Positions 9,097 through 17,232 of a DNA stretch of 53,516 nucleotides are shown here, piece by piece. The DNA is from Collimonas sp. OK412. GTDB taxonomy: Bacteria; Pseudomonadota; Gammaproteobacteria; Burkholderiales; Burkholderiaceae_D. Each line of letters begins with the position of its first letter. Position 1 is the first letter of the stretch. A model generated the notes under the pieces. The model was not told the origin of the DNA, did no database searches, and worked only from the letters and a program-made list of their open reading frames with translations. The position numbers and the translations under genes were made by a program. The stretch is from contig NZ_FOLC01000009.1 of assembly GCF_900112135.1 (NCBI RefSeq), forward strand, positions 1 through 53,516, in the 5' to 3' direction.

Positions 9097-10315
9097 GATG
9101 GCTGTGGATGAAATCACGCAAGCGCGGATAGATTTCATTGTCCCAGCGGCGGCCGTTGAAGACGCCGTAATGGCCGACGCCGGTCTGCACATGGTGCGAT
9201 TTCATGTACGGCCGTATGCCGCTGCACATGTCTTGGGCCGCCACGGTCTGGCCTACTGCGCAAATGTCATCCTTTTCTCCCTCCACGGTAAACAATGCGG
9301 TACGCCGGATTACCGCCGGCTCTATCGTACGCCCTAATGCCTGCATTTCACCAAGCGGCAATGCATGATCCTGGAACACGCTTTGCACGGTTTCCAGGTA
9401 AAACTCCGCGGCCAGGTCCGACATGGCGAAATATTCGGCGTAAAACGTCTTGATGGCGTTGGCTTTTTCGTCTTCGCCATCGACCAGGTAGTTGTACAGG
9501 TTCTGGAAAGCCTTGAGGTGACGTTCCAGGTTCATGCTCATGAATGCATTGAGCTGCAGGAAACCTGGGTAAACCTGGCGCTGGCTGCCGGCGAATCGGC
9601 CGGGCACGGTACTCACCAGGTTTTTCTCAAACCAGTCGATCGGCTTGCTTTTGGCCAGCTGGTTGACCGCGGTCGGATTGATGCGGGTGTCGATCGGGCC
9701 CGCCATCAGGGTCATGCTGGCAGGTTGCGCTGGGTGCTTGTCGGCCGCCATCAGCGACACCGCCACCAGCGCCGCCACGGTCGGCTGGCAGACTGCCACT
9801 ACGTGCGCGCCGGGGCCGATCTTCTCGATGAAACGGATCAGGTGGGCGACATATTCGTCGAAACCGAAACGGCCGTCGCTGAGGGCCACGTCGCGGGCGT
9901 TGTGCCAGTCGGTGATATACACGTCATGATCGCGCAGCAGGGTATTTACGGTGCCGCGCAGCAAAGTGGCGAAATGCCCTGACATGGGCGCAACCAGGAG
10001 GATGCGCGGCTGCGCGGCCTTGGTTTCCTTGCGGAAATGCAACAAAGTGCAGAACGGCGTCTGGTCGGCGATCTCTTCGTGCACCGAAACCGTGCAGCCG
10101 CTCTCTTCCACGCTGTCGATCCCGAATGCGGGGCGCTGATGCGTCAAGCGGGTGCATGAAAACACTTCGCAGGCGGCAGCCAGCTTGCGCAGCGCCAGGC
10201 TGTCGGGCCAGCCGGGAAAACGGTAGCCCAACATCGGTGCGGCAGCGCCAGCCCATGCACGCATCGGATCGCTGAAATCCGCATAGCCCTGATATGCCTG
10301 GTAAATTTTAGTCAT
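9083..10315 (-). CDS. phaZ: intracellular polyhydroxyalkanoate depolymerase
   Basis: A 410-residue alpha/beta hydrolase of the intracellular PHB depolymerase family, which releases 3-hydroxybutyrate units from storage granules. The nucleophile is a cysteine in a lipase-box-like motif, VCQPT (Cys176), as in the Ralstonia-type enzymes. A C-terminal histidine lies in TGVGHYGVFNGRRW (His382). The ATG at 10315 gives the usual family length. It is upstream of module A on the same strand; the 82-base gap shows no clear terminator, so read-through into the transglutaminase genes is possible. The 3-prime end carries a 15-base tandem duplication that includes the stop codon. The presence of this gene suggests PHB storage. 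Confidence 0.9.
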   Translation of the reverse strand: MTKIYQAYQGYADFSDPMRAWAGAAAPMLGYRFPGWPDSLALRKLAAACEVFSCTRLTHQRPAFGIDSVEESGCTVSVHEEIADQTPFCTLLHFRKETKAAQPRILLVAPMSGHFATLLRGTVNTLLRDHDVYITDWHNARDVALSDGRFGFDEYVAHLIRFIEKIGPGAHVVAVCQPTVAALVAVSLMAADKHPAQPASMTLMAGPIDTRINPTAVNQLAKSKPIDWFEKNLVSTVPGRFAGSQRQVYPGFLQLNAFMSMNLERHLKAFQNLYNYLVDGEDEKANAIKTFYAEYFAMSDLAAEFYLETVQSVFQDHALPLGEMQALGRTIEPAVIRRTALFTVEGEKDDICAVGQTVAAQDMCSGIRPYMKSHHVQTGVGHYGVFNGRRWDNEIYPRLRDFIHSHHQYQ

Positions 10316-10420
10316 GGGACTACCCTGTTATTGGAATGCCGGCAAACATGCTAGGTGCAATATCCATGCCCATATCTCTGGCACGGCCTTTGCTCAGTAG
10401 ACATCAAACGGTTTGCCAAT

Positions 10421-10687
10421 TAGGGCCTGTTGATATTCAATTTGGGAGTGCGAACGCGCGGCAGGCGTTACAGGCCTAGGCGCGACGACGCGACGTAGTG
10501 GTGCTACGGCAAGGAGGAGCAACAACGGCATGTGACGCCTGCAGCCGTTCCCGGAGGGTTCAAACCAAAACGTGCGCTGGCCGCGTTGCATGGCTTGCTG
10601 GGGCACCAGCCCCAGCTACGCCACGCGCCTTGCCAGCACACGTTTTGGTTTGAACGCATCTCCCAAATTGAATGTCAACAGGCCCTA
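10421..10687. mobile_element. MITE-like element with 28-base terminal inverted repeats
   Basis: The ends TAGGGCCTGTTGAtATTCAATTTGGGAG (written here by position: 10421-10448) and 10660-10687 are reverse complements with one mismatch. Inside are a 23-base inverted repeat (10558-10580 with 10633-10655, one mismatch), a GCTGGGGC/GCCCCAGC hairpin (10597-10616), a CGTAG/CTACG hairpin (10493-10507), and GCAGGCGTTAC matched by GTGACGCCTGC. No open frame carries protein features. The outermost TA on each side could be a TA target duplication. The element fills most of the gap between phaZ and the GST gene. The flanks 10316-10420 and 10688-10721 show only the GST ribosome site. Confidence 0.75.
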
Positions 10688-10721
10688 AAACGCTTTCGAT
10701 CCAATACGGAAGAATATTGCC

Positions 10722-11375
10722 ATGCCTAAGACCACCCTGAGCATCACCAGTAAAAACTATTCGTCGTGGTCCTTGCGCGGCTGGCTGCTGACCCGGTTCT
10801 CCGGCCTGGAATTCCAGGAGAACCTGATCTCGCCGGACGACCCGGATGCGCGCGCCGAAATCCTGCTGCTGTCGTCGTCGATCCTGGTGCCCTGTCTATA
10901 CCATGGCAACATCGTGGTGTGGGATACCCTGGCCATCGGCGAGTACCTGCACGAAATCCGCCCCAAGGCCGGGCTGCTGCCGGCGGACCGCGCCGCGCGC
11001 GCGCACTGCCGTTCGATCTGCGGCGAAATGCATTCCGGCTTCAGCGCCCTGCGCTCGGCGCTGCCGATGAACATCAAGGCGCATTTCCCCGACTTCAAGG
11101 TGTGGTCGCGCGCCGAAGCCGACATCAAGCGCATCACCACCATCTGGAAACAGTGCCTGGCAACCTATGGCGGCCCGTTCCTGTTCGGCGAGCGCTCGAT
11201 GGCCGACGCCATGTATGCGCCGGTGGCGACGCGTTTTCTGACGTACGATGTAAAACTGGATTCCGTCTGCAGCGCCTATTGCAAGCGCATCATGGCGCTG
11301 CCGGAAATGCAGGAATGGATCAAGGCGGCCAAGCTGGAGCCGGACGATATCAATGAACTGGACGTGGAATTCTGA
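10722..11375 (+). CDS. glutathione S-transferase-like protein
   Basis: A 217-residue protein of the GST fold. Residues 5-80 are the thioredoxin-like domain; the SKNYSSWSLRGWL stretch provides serines near the position of the usual catalytic Ser/Cys, and SSSILVPCLYHGNIVVWDTL includes the cis-proline and the Asp-Thr pair that binds the glutamyl end of glutathione. The helical C-terminal domain covers about 90-215 and contains FLFGERSMADAMYAPVATRF, the N-capping/Asp motif of the family. A GGAAGA site precedes the ATG. The substrate is unknown. It lies just after the MITE-like element and 35 bases before the cupin gene, with which it is probably co-transcribed. Confidence 0.85.
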   Translation: MPKTTLSITSKNYSSWSLRGWLLTRFSGLEFQENLISPDDPDARAEILLLSSSILVPCLYHGNIVVWDTLAIGEYLHEIRPKAGLLPADRAARAHCRSICGEMHSGFSALRSALPMNIKAHFPDFKVWSRAEADIKRITTIWKQCLATYGGPFLFGERSMADAMYAPVATRFLTYDVKLDSVCSAYCKRIMALPEMQEWIKAAKLEPDDINELDVEF

Positions 11376-11410
11376 AAACGATTTCCGATGCCAAGGAAAG
11401 GATAGCTGCA

Positions 11411-11854
11411 ATGGACACCAAGACTGAAGCGGGACCCAAGACTGTGTTCTCCCATGTGCGCGAAGGCGACACCGCATTCGAATCAGGCGGCCTGCGCGAT
11501 TTTTTCCTGTACCGCGACCTCGGCATCGCCGCCGCTACCGGCGGCCAGGTAGTGGCGCACCTGGTGAAGGCCAACATGGCGCCCGAAATCGGCACCGGCT
11601 GGCACCGGCATGAAGCCAATTTCCACATCGTCTACATGCTCAAAGGCTGGGCGCGCTTCATGTACGAGGACAAGGAAACGCTGGTCAAGGCCGGCGACTG
11701 CGTGCACCAGCGCCCGGGCATCGTGCATTTTTTATTCGACTACTCGGAAGACATGGAGTATCTTGAAATCGTTAGCCCGGCGGCATTCACCTCGATCGAC
11801 ATGCCCGCACCGTGCGCCGTCCCGGCGCCGGCGCCATGGAGCAAGGCGGGTTGA
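11411..11854 (+). CDS. single-domain cupin protein
   Basis: A 147-residue protein with both cupin motifs. Motif 1 is GTGWHRHEANFHIVYMLKGW (His-x-His with a downstream His in place of Glu) and motif 2 is GDCVHQRPGIVHFLFD. It should bind one metal ion in a small beta-barrel. The C-terminal twenty residues are rich in proline and alanine. No enzymatic assignment is possible from sequence. It follows the GST-like gene closely on the same strand, which hints at a shared stress or small-molecule role. No terminator is evident after it. Confidence 0.8.
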   Translation: MDTKTEAGPKTVFSHVREGDTAFESGGLRDFFLYRDLGIAAATGGQVVAHLVKANMAPEIGTGWHRHEANFHIVYMLKGWARFMYEDKETLVKAGDCVHQRPGIVHFLFDYSEDMEYLEIVSPAAFTSIDMPAPCAVPAPAPWSKAG

Positions 11855-11958
11855 GCGGCATTTCACATGGCTGTTTTTTGCAATCCAAACATGACGGAGG
11901 ACGCCACCCAGATTAAGCAAAATTTGCTAAGAGCTGTCCTGGCAATACTGAAAATAAA

Positions 11959-12016
11959 GCCTATTCAACAAGCAAGACCGCATGTTAGTCTTTAATTAAG
12001 ACAATGCTTAATAGGC
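11959..12016. promoter_or_regulatory. nested dyad upstream of module B
   Basis: GCCTATT (11959-11965) plus AAGCA (11970-11974) mirrors TGCTT (12005-12009) plus AATAGGC (12010-12016). Inside lies GTCTT-TAATT-AAGAC (11988-12002), nearly a perfect palindrome. The fold sits 77 bases before the ATP-grasp start and has no T-run, so an operator or leader structure is more likely than a terminator. No known binding protein is recognised. Confidence 0.4.
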
Positions 12017-12092
12017 AACCAGCAGCTTGCTACGGGCACGCTTCTTGATAGCTACTTGATAGTTTCCGATCAAACCACAGCAAAGCAAGATC

Positions 12093-13508
12093 ATGGCAAA
12101 TTTTTTCGATGAAATGTACTCCGATGGCAATTCGTCGGTGCGCCCGCACTATAACGAATTTTCCAATTGGCTCAACGCTCAGACTGCTGAAACGATCGCC
12201 CGCAAACGGGCCGAAGCCGACCTGATTTTCCGCCGGGTCGGGATTACTTTCGCCGTGTACGGCAACGACGCCGGCACCGAACGCCTGATCCCCTTCGACA
12301 TCATTCCGCGTATCATCCACGCGCAGGAATGGGCGGTCCTGGAAGCCGGCCTGATCCAGCGCGTCAAGGCGCTCAACATGTTCATCCACGACATCTACCA
12401 CGACCAGAACATCGTCAAGGCAGGCGTGATCCCGGCTGAACAGATTTTCCGCAACGCCCAGTACCGGCCCGAAATGCAAGGCATCTCGGTGGCTTCGGAC
12501 ATCTATGCGCATATTGCCGGCGTCGATATCGTGCGTGCCGGCCAGGGCGAGTTCTACGTGCTGGAAGATAACCTGCGGGTGCCGTCGGGCGTGTCCTACA
12601 TGCTGGAAAACCGCAAGATGATGATGCGGCTGTTCCCTGAGCTGTTCCTGCGCCACAAGATCGCGCCGGTCGACCATTATCCCGACATGCTGCTCGATAA
12701 CCTGCGCTCGGTGGCGCCGGTCGGCGTGACCGATCCGACGGTGGTGGTGATGACGCCGGGGATGTACAACTCGGCTTACTTCGAGCACGCTTTCCTGGCC
12801 CAGCAGATGGGCGTGGAGCTGGTCGAAGGCCAGGACCTGTTCGTCAACGACAACCACGTCTACATGCGCACCACGCGCGGCCCCAAGCGGGTCGACGTGA
12901 TCTACCGCCGGATCGACGACGACTACCTCGATCCGCTCGCCTTCCGCCCCGATTCGTCGCTGGGCGTGCCGGGCTTGCTGTCGGTGTACCGCGCCGGCAA
13001 CGTAACGCTGGCCAACGCCATCGGCACCGGCGTCGCCGACGACAAGTCGGTCTATCCGTTCGTGCCGGACATGGTCCAGTTCTACCTGTCGGAGAAGCCG
13101 ATCCTGAACAATGTCCCGACCTTCCAGTGCCGCAAGAAAGAAGACTTGCAGTACACGCTGGACAACCTGAAGGACCTGGTGGTCAAGGAAGTGCATGGCG
13201 CCGGCGGCTACGGCATGCTGGTCGGCCCGGCCTCGACCAAGCAGGAAATCGAGGATTTCCGGCAGCGCGTGATCGCCAAGCCGGACGGGTATATCTCGCA
13301 GCCGACCCTGGCCTTGTCGGCTTGCCCGACCTATGTCGAATCCGGCATCGCACCGCGCCACCTTGACCTGCGGCCGTTCGTATTGTCCGGCAAGAATGTC
13401 TCCCTGGTGCGCGGCGGCCTGACCCGCGTCGCCCTCAAGGAAGGTTCGCTGGTGGTCAACTCGTCCCAAGGCGGCGGCACCAAAGACACCTGGATTCTGG
13501 AGAAATAA
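12093..13508 (+). CDS. standalone circularly permuted type 2 ATP-grasp protein
   Basis: A 471-residue member of the DUF404/DUF407 ATP-grasp family, a predicted peptide or amide ligase of the cytoplasm. The substrate and nucleotide residues look intact: VLEDNLRVPSGVSYMLENR (about 150-170), RRIDDDYLDPL, and the glycine-rich LVVKEVHGAGGYGMLVGP (about 366-383), followed by RHLDLRPFV and VRGGLTRVAL. The last two segments match the fused copy at 2971-5517, but the glycine-rich loop does not, so this is the likelier active enzyme. It starts module B; the alpha-E gene begins one base after its stop. Its substrate is unknown. Confidence 0.9.
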   Translation: MANFFDEMYSDGNSSVRPHYNEFSNWLNAQTAETIARKRAEADLIFRRVGITFAVYGNDAGTERLIPFDIIPRIIHAQEWAVLEAGLIQRVKALNMFIHDIYHDQNIVKAGVIPAEQIFRNAQYRPEMQGISVASDIYAHIAGVDIVRAGQGEFYVLEDNLRVPSGVSYMLENRKMMMRLFPELFLRHKIAPVDHYPDMLLDNLRSVAPVGVTDPTVVVMTPGMYNSAYFEHAFLAQQMGVELVEGQDLFVNDNHVYMRTTRGPKRVDVIYRRIDDDYLDPLAFRPDSSLGVPGLLSVYRAGNVTLANAIGTGVADDKSVYPFVPDMVQFYLSEKPILNNVPTFQCRKKEDLQYTLDNLKDLVVKEVHGAGGYGMLVGPASTKQEIEDFRQRVIAKPDGYISQPTLALSACPTYVESGIAPRHLDLRPFVLSGKNVSLVRGGLTRVALKEGSLVVNSSQGGGTKDTWILEK

Positions 13509-13509
13509 C

Positions 13510-14505
13510 ATGCTCAGTCGCACCGCCGATCATTTGTTCTGGATGTCCCGCTACACCGAGCGGGCAGAAAACACCGCACGCATGCTCGACGTGCACGTGC
13601 AAACGGGGCTGCTGCCGCAGTCGATCGAAGACGTTGAAAAAGGCTGGCGCGCAGTGCTCGGCATTTCCGAGCTGACCCACGCCTACGACAAGAAATACAG
13701 CGTCGTCACGCAAAAAGACGTGATCGATTTCATGGTGCGCGATCCCAGCAATTCTTCTTCGATCGCTTCCTGCCTGAAGCAGGCTCGCGAGAATGCGCGC
13801 GCGGTGCGCGGCGCGCTGACTACCGAAGCATGGGAAATCCAGAACGCCACCTGGATCAAGATGCAGGGTTACCTGCAGACCAACGCGCTGGAGCAAAACC
13901 CGAGCGAGTTTTTCGAATGGGTCAAGCACCGCTCTCACCTGTCGCGCGGCGTCACCATCGGCACCATGCTCAAGGATGAAGCATTCCACTTCATCCGCCT
14001 CGGCACCTTCCTGGAACGCGCCGACAATACGGCCCGCATCATCGACGTCAAATTCCACGGCGCCAAGGAAGGCACCTACACCAAGAACCTGCAAACCGGC
14101 CAGCGCCAAAGCCAGGAGCAGGATTCCATTGCCGATCCGCAAATCGACTTCTACTACTGGGCGGCGATCCTGCGTTCGGTATCCGGTTTTGAAATCTACC
14201 GCAAGGTGTACCGCGACGTGATTACGCCGGCGCGCGTGGCTGACTTGCTGATCTTGCGGCCAGACATGCCGCGTTCGCTGCTGTCTTGCATGGAACAGGT
14301 GGTCGGCAACCTCAAGCATGTGCACAACGACACCTCCTCCGATACCGAGCGGTTCGCGGGGAAACTGCATGCCGACCTGAAATTCAGCAATCTCGAGGAG
14401 ATCCTCGACGCCGGCCTGCATGACTACCTGACCCGCTTTTTCGAACGGATCTTCGAGCTTGGGAATCGCATCAGCCGCGATTTCCTGGTGCCCCTCAACA
14501 CCTGA
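13510..14505 (+). CDS. alpha-E domain protein
   Basis: A 331-residue, mostly helical protein of the alpha-E (DUF403) family. It starts MLSRTADHLFWMSRYTERAE, and conserved acidic and arginine residues follow in FHFIRLGTFLERADNTARI. Conserved Glu and Arg residues suggest a catalytic or binding helical bundle, but no reaction is established. The same domain is fused to ATP-grasp in module A, which supports a physical partnership with the ATP-grasp protein encoded one base upstream. Its stop shares a base with the next gene's ATG (TGATG), so translation of the three genes is probably coupled. Confidence 0.9.
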   Translation: MLSRTADHLFWMSRYTERAENTARMLDVHVQTGLLPQSIEDVEKGWRAVLGISELTHAYDKKYSVVTQKDVIDFMVRDPSNSSSIASCLKQARENARAVRGALTTEAWEIQNATWIKMQGYLQTNALEQNPSEFFEWVKHRSHLSRGVTIGTMLKDEAFHFIRLGTFLERADNTARIIDVKFHGAKEGTYTKNLQTGQRQSQEQDSIADPQIDFYYWAAILRSVSGFEIYRKVYRDVITPARVADLLILRPDMPRSLLSCMEQVVGNLKHVHNDTSSDTERFAGKLHADLKFSNLEEILDAGLHDYLTRFFERIFELGNRISRDFLVPLNT

Positions 14506-15326
14506 TGCCTGACATGCTACTGACCATCCGGCATGAAACGGTTTATCACTACACCGCGGCGCTCACCTACACCATCCAGCAGCTGCGCCTGTCGCCGCGG
14601 GCGGAAGCGCAGCAGCGCACGCTGGCCTGGCATATCAGCAGTTCAGGCAACCGCCATCCGTACATCGATGCGTTCGGCAACCTGAGCCATACGCTGACGG
14701 TCACCAAACCGCACCACGAGGTGCGCATCATCGCCGAGGGCACGGTAGCGGTGACGCCGCTGCAGCAGGGCCGGCTGCCGCAGGCGGGAGAATTTTCGCC
14801 ACTGGTGTTTACCGTGCCGACCCAGCTGACGCAAGCCACGCCGGCAGTCATGGAGTTCGCCCACCGGAACTTGCGCAGCGGCGCCGACAGCAGGCAGCTG
14901 CTGGCGCTGGCGCAGGCGATCTGCGCGGCGGTGGCCTACCAGAGCGGCTCGACCGCGGTAACCAGCAGCGCCGACGATGCGCTGGCGCTGGGCCAGGGCG
15001 TGTGCCAGGACCATGCGCACCTGTTCCTGGCTTGCTGCCATATAGCCGGCATCCCGGCGCGTTATGTATCGGGCTATATCGATCCCGGCAACACCAGCCA
15101 CGCCGAAAGCCATGCCTGGGTCGACGTCTGGGTGCAGGAAAGCGGCTTCGCCGGCTGGATCAGCATCGATGTCACCCATGCATGTTTTGCCAGCGATAAT
15201 TATTGCAGGCTGGCAATTGGACGCGACTACGACTCCGCCGCACCGGTGCGCGGCGTGCGGCGCGGCGGCGGCGAAGAAACCCTGACTGTGCAAGTCAATG
15301 TTTCTGCTTTACCATCCGATCAATAA
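14505..15326 (+). CDS. transglutaminase-like protein of module B
   Basis: A 273-residue protein with the bacterial transglutaminase N-terminal region (1-90) and a core with Cys167 (LGQGVCQDHAHLF), His203 (AESHAWVDVW) and Asp222 (ISIDVTHACF). The Asp motif differs from the D-P-T seen in both module A transglutaminases, which marks a separate subfamily. The ATG at 14505 overlaps the alpha-E stop by one base; a second in-frame ATG nine bases on is an alternative. The role is inferred: peptide-bond cleavage or transfer on the product of the ATP-grasp/alpha-E pair. A 114-base gap with a dyad separates it from the Anbu gene. Confidence 0.9.
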   Translation: MPDMLLTIRHETVYHYTAALTYTIQQLRLSPRAEAQQRTLAWHISSSGNRHPYIDAFGNLSHTLTVTKPHHEVRIIAEGTVAVTPLQQGRLPQAGEFSPLVFTVPTQLTQATPAVMEFAHRNLRSGADSRQLLALAQAICAAVAYQSGSTAVTSSADDALALGQGVCQDHAHLFLACCHIAGIPARYVSGYIDPGNTSHAESHAWVDVWVQESGFAGWISIDVTHACFASDNYCRLAIGRDYDSAAPVRGVRRGGGEETLTVQVNVSALPSDQ

Positions 15327-15341
15327 GCGGCTTACATCAAC

Positions 15342-15371
15342 TTACAATAAATTGTCGTATTATTAATGTAA
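15342..15371. promoter_or_regulatory. dyad upstream of the Anbu gene
   Basis: TTACAATAA (15342-15350) and TTAATGTAA (15363-15371) form an inverted repeat with one mismatch and a 12-base spacer, in an AT-rich stretch about 70 bases before the Anbu ATG. This would suit a dimeric regulator near a promoter internal to module B. It is a pattern observation only. Confidence 0.35.
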
Positions 15372-15440
15372 AACTCAATCTGATCGAGAAACCGCCTTGG
15401 CTTCCTGTAAAATCGCCACTTTGTATTTTTCTTCGACACC

Positions 15441-16313
15441 ATGACTTACTGCGTTGCCCTCCGCCTGGAAACCGGCCTGGTTTTTCTCTCCGACTCGCGC
15501 ACCAATGCGGGCGTGGACCATGTCGCCACGTCGCGCAAGATGAGCGTGTTCGAAAATCCCGGCGAGCGCCTGATGGTATTCATGACCGCCGGCAACCTGT
15601 CGATCTCGCAGTCGATCAAGGAAATCATCGGCGAGCGCGTGAATGCCGCCGGCAAGACCATCTGGACCGTGGACTCGATGTACGAAGCGGCGCAGATCGT
15701 CGGCGAAGTAATCCGTTCGGTGTATGAACGGGAAGCGCAGGCGCTGGAAAAATTCGGCATCGATTTCAACGTCAGCATCATTTTCGGCGGCCAGATCAAG
15801 GGCGAGCGCTGCCGCCTGTTCCAGATTTATTCGGCCGGCAATTTCATTGAATCGCACAATGAAAACACGTATTTCCAGATCGGCGAATCGAAATACGGCA
15901 AGCCGATACTCGACCGTGTCATCACGCCAGCCTCGTCGCTGGACGAAGCGGCAAAATGCGCGCTGATTTCGATGGACTCGACCCTGCGCTCGAATGTCTC
16001 GGTTGGCTTGCCGCTGGACATGCTGCTGTATGAAAAAGATACGCTGGCGGTCACGCGCTTTGTCACCATCGGCGAGAAGAACCAGTACTTCCAGATGATC
16101 CGCGAAAACTGGGGCAAGCAGCTCAAGAGCGTATTCGACGGCATCGCCGACCCGGTCTGGAACGCCAATCCTGAAACCACCTCGAACGTGCTGTCGGCGC
16201 AAGGCTCGCGCAGCGAACCGCTGGTGGTCACGCCGCCGCAAGGCATCGGCAACGACAGCCAGCCGGCGCCGCTGCAAACCTTGGCGCAAGGCGGCAACGG
16301 CCGGCAACACTAA
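15441..16313 (+). CDS. Anbu-type proteasome-like peptidase
   Basis: A 290-residue member of the Anbu (ancestral beta subunit) branch of Ntn-hydrolases, related to proteasome beta subunits and HslV. The start MTYCVALRLETGLVFLSDSR puts the catalytic threonine directly after the initiator Met, with no propeptide. Counting from that Thr, Asp17 and Lys32 (TSRKM) correspond to the proteasome Asp17/Lys33 pair. The core ends near residue 245; a tail of some 45 residues rich in Ser, Pro, Gln and Gly follows. No AAA ATPase partner gene lies nearby. The gene is last in module B, an arrangement known from several bacteria, which suggests it works with the ATP-grasp, alpha-E and transglutaminase proteins. 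Confidence 0.92.
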   Translation: MTYCVALRLETGLVFLSDSRTNAGVDHVATSRKMSVFENPGERLMVFMTAGNLSISQSIKEIIGERVNAAGKTIWTVDSMYEAAQIVGEVIRSVYEREAQALEKFGIDFNVSIIFGGQIKGERCRLFQIYSAGNFIESHNENTYFQIGESKYGKPILDRVITPASSLDEAAKCALISMDSTLRSNVSVGLPLDMLLYEKDTLAVTRFVTIGEKNQYFQMIRENWGKQLKSVFDGIADPVWNANPETTSNVLSAQGSRSEPLVVTPPQGIGNDSQPAPLQTLAQGGNGRQH

Positions 16314-16326
16314 GTCTGATCACGAA

Positions 16327-16358
16327 AAAAACGGCGCCCGATTCTCGGCGCCGTTTTC
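16327..16358. terminator. bidirectional terminator between Anbu and panB genes
   Basis: AAAACGGCGCC (16328-16338) pairs with GGCGCCGTTTT (16347-16357) around an eight-base loop. A-rich sequence before and T-rich sequence after the stem allow it to end both converging transcripts. Confidence 0.88.
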
Positions 16359-16399
16359 AATTCAGGCGCCGGCCCGGCGCCCGCCGTGGCCGGAGGCTC

Positions 16400-17230
16400 T
16401 CAAAAACAGTGTTCCGGCGCTGGAAACGACTTGTCCTTCACCGCGCTGACATAGGCCTGCACAGCTGCATCGATGCTGGTCTGCCCTTCCATGAAATCTT
16501 TCACGAAACGCGCCTTGTGGCCGGGGAAAACGCCCATCAGGTCATGCATCACCAGCACCTGGCCGGAACAGTCCGGGCCGGCGCCGATGCCGATGGTGGG
16601 GATCGTCAGCAGTTCGCTGACTTCCTTGCCCAGCGCCGCCGGAATCGCTTCCAGCACCAGCAGGCTGGCGCCCGCCGCCTGCAACGCCAAGGCGTCGGCC
16701 TTCAGCTGCTCGGCAGCCGCGTGCGACTTGCCCTGCACTTTGTAGCCGCCCATCTGATGCACCGACTGCGGCGTCAGCCCGAGATGGGCACAGACCGGGA
16801 TCGCGCGTTCGGTAAGGAAGCGTACGGTCGGCGCCAGCCAAGTGCCGCCTTCGATCTTGACCATCTGCGCACCAGCCTGGATCACCGGCACCGCATTCTC
16901 GAATGCGCTTTCCGGCGTGGCGTACGTGCCGAACGGCAGGTCCGACAGCACCAGCGCGGTACGATTGCCGCGCGCTACGCTGGCGGTGTGGTACACGATG
17001 TCTTGCAGGGTGACCGGCAAGGTCGAGCTGTGGCCCTGGCACACCATGCCGAGCGAATCGCCGATCAGCAGGGTTTCCACGCCGCAGCGGTCCATCAGGG
17101 CGGCGAAGCTGGCGTCGTAGCAGGTCAGCATGGTGATCTTTTCGCCCTTGTCGCGCAAGGCTTGCAGCGCCGGAATGGTGATCGGCTTGCTACGCGCCGC
17201 CGGATCGCTGCCTTGTAAATATCCTGCCAT
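16400..17230 (-). CDS. panB: 3-methyl-2-oxobutanoate hydroxymethyltransferase
   Basis: Transfers a hydroxymethyl group from methylene-tetrahydrofolate to 2-oxoisovalerate, the first committed step of pantothenate synthesis, in the cytoplasm. Family motifs include [34 protein letters not shown] (Asp/Ser metal and substrate site), [27 protein letters not shown] and [17 protein letters not shown] choose the ATG at 17230 (276 residues) because GGAG stands seven bases before it; the in-frame ATG at 17236 overlaps the preceding stop but leaves only one base to that site. It is the last gene of the minus-strand operon that begins with hda. panC and panD are not nearby. Confidence 0.93.
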   Translation of the reverse strand: MAGYLQGSDPAARSKPITIPALQALRDKGEKITMLTCYDASFAALMDRCGVETLLIGDSLGMVCQGHSSTLPVTLQDIVYHTASVARGNRTALVLSDLPFGTYATPESAFENAVPVIQAGAQMVKIEGGTWLAPTVRFLTERAIPVCAHLGLTPQSVHQMGGYKVQGKSHAAAEQLKADALALQAAGASLLVLEAIPAALGKEVSELLTIPTIGIGAGPDCSGQVLVMHDLMGVFPGHKARFVKDFMEGQTSIDAAVQAYVSAVKDKSFPAPEHCF

Positions 17231-17232
17231 TG

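Noticed and set aside
11855-12092. Terminator after the cupin gene
   Set aside because: The dyads found there lack a T-run, so they were listed as possible regulatory structure instead.
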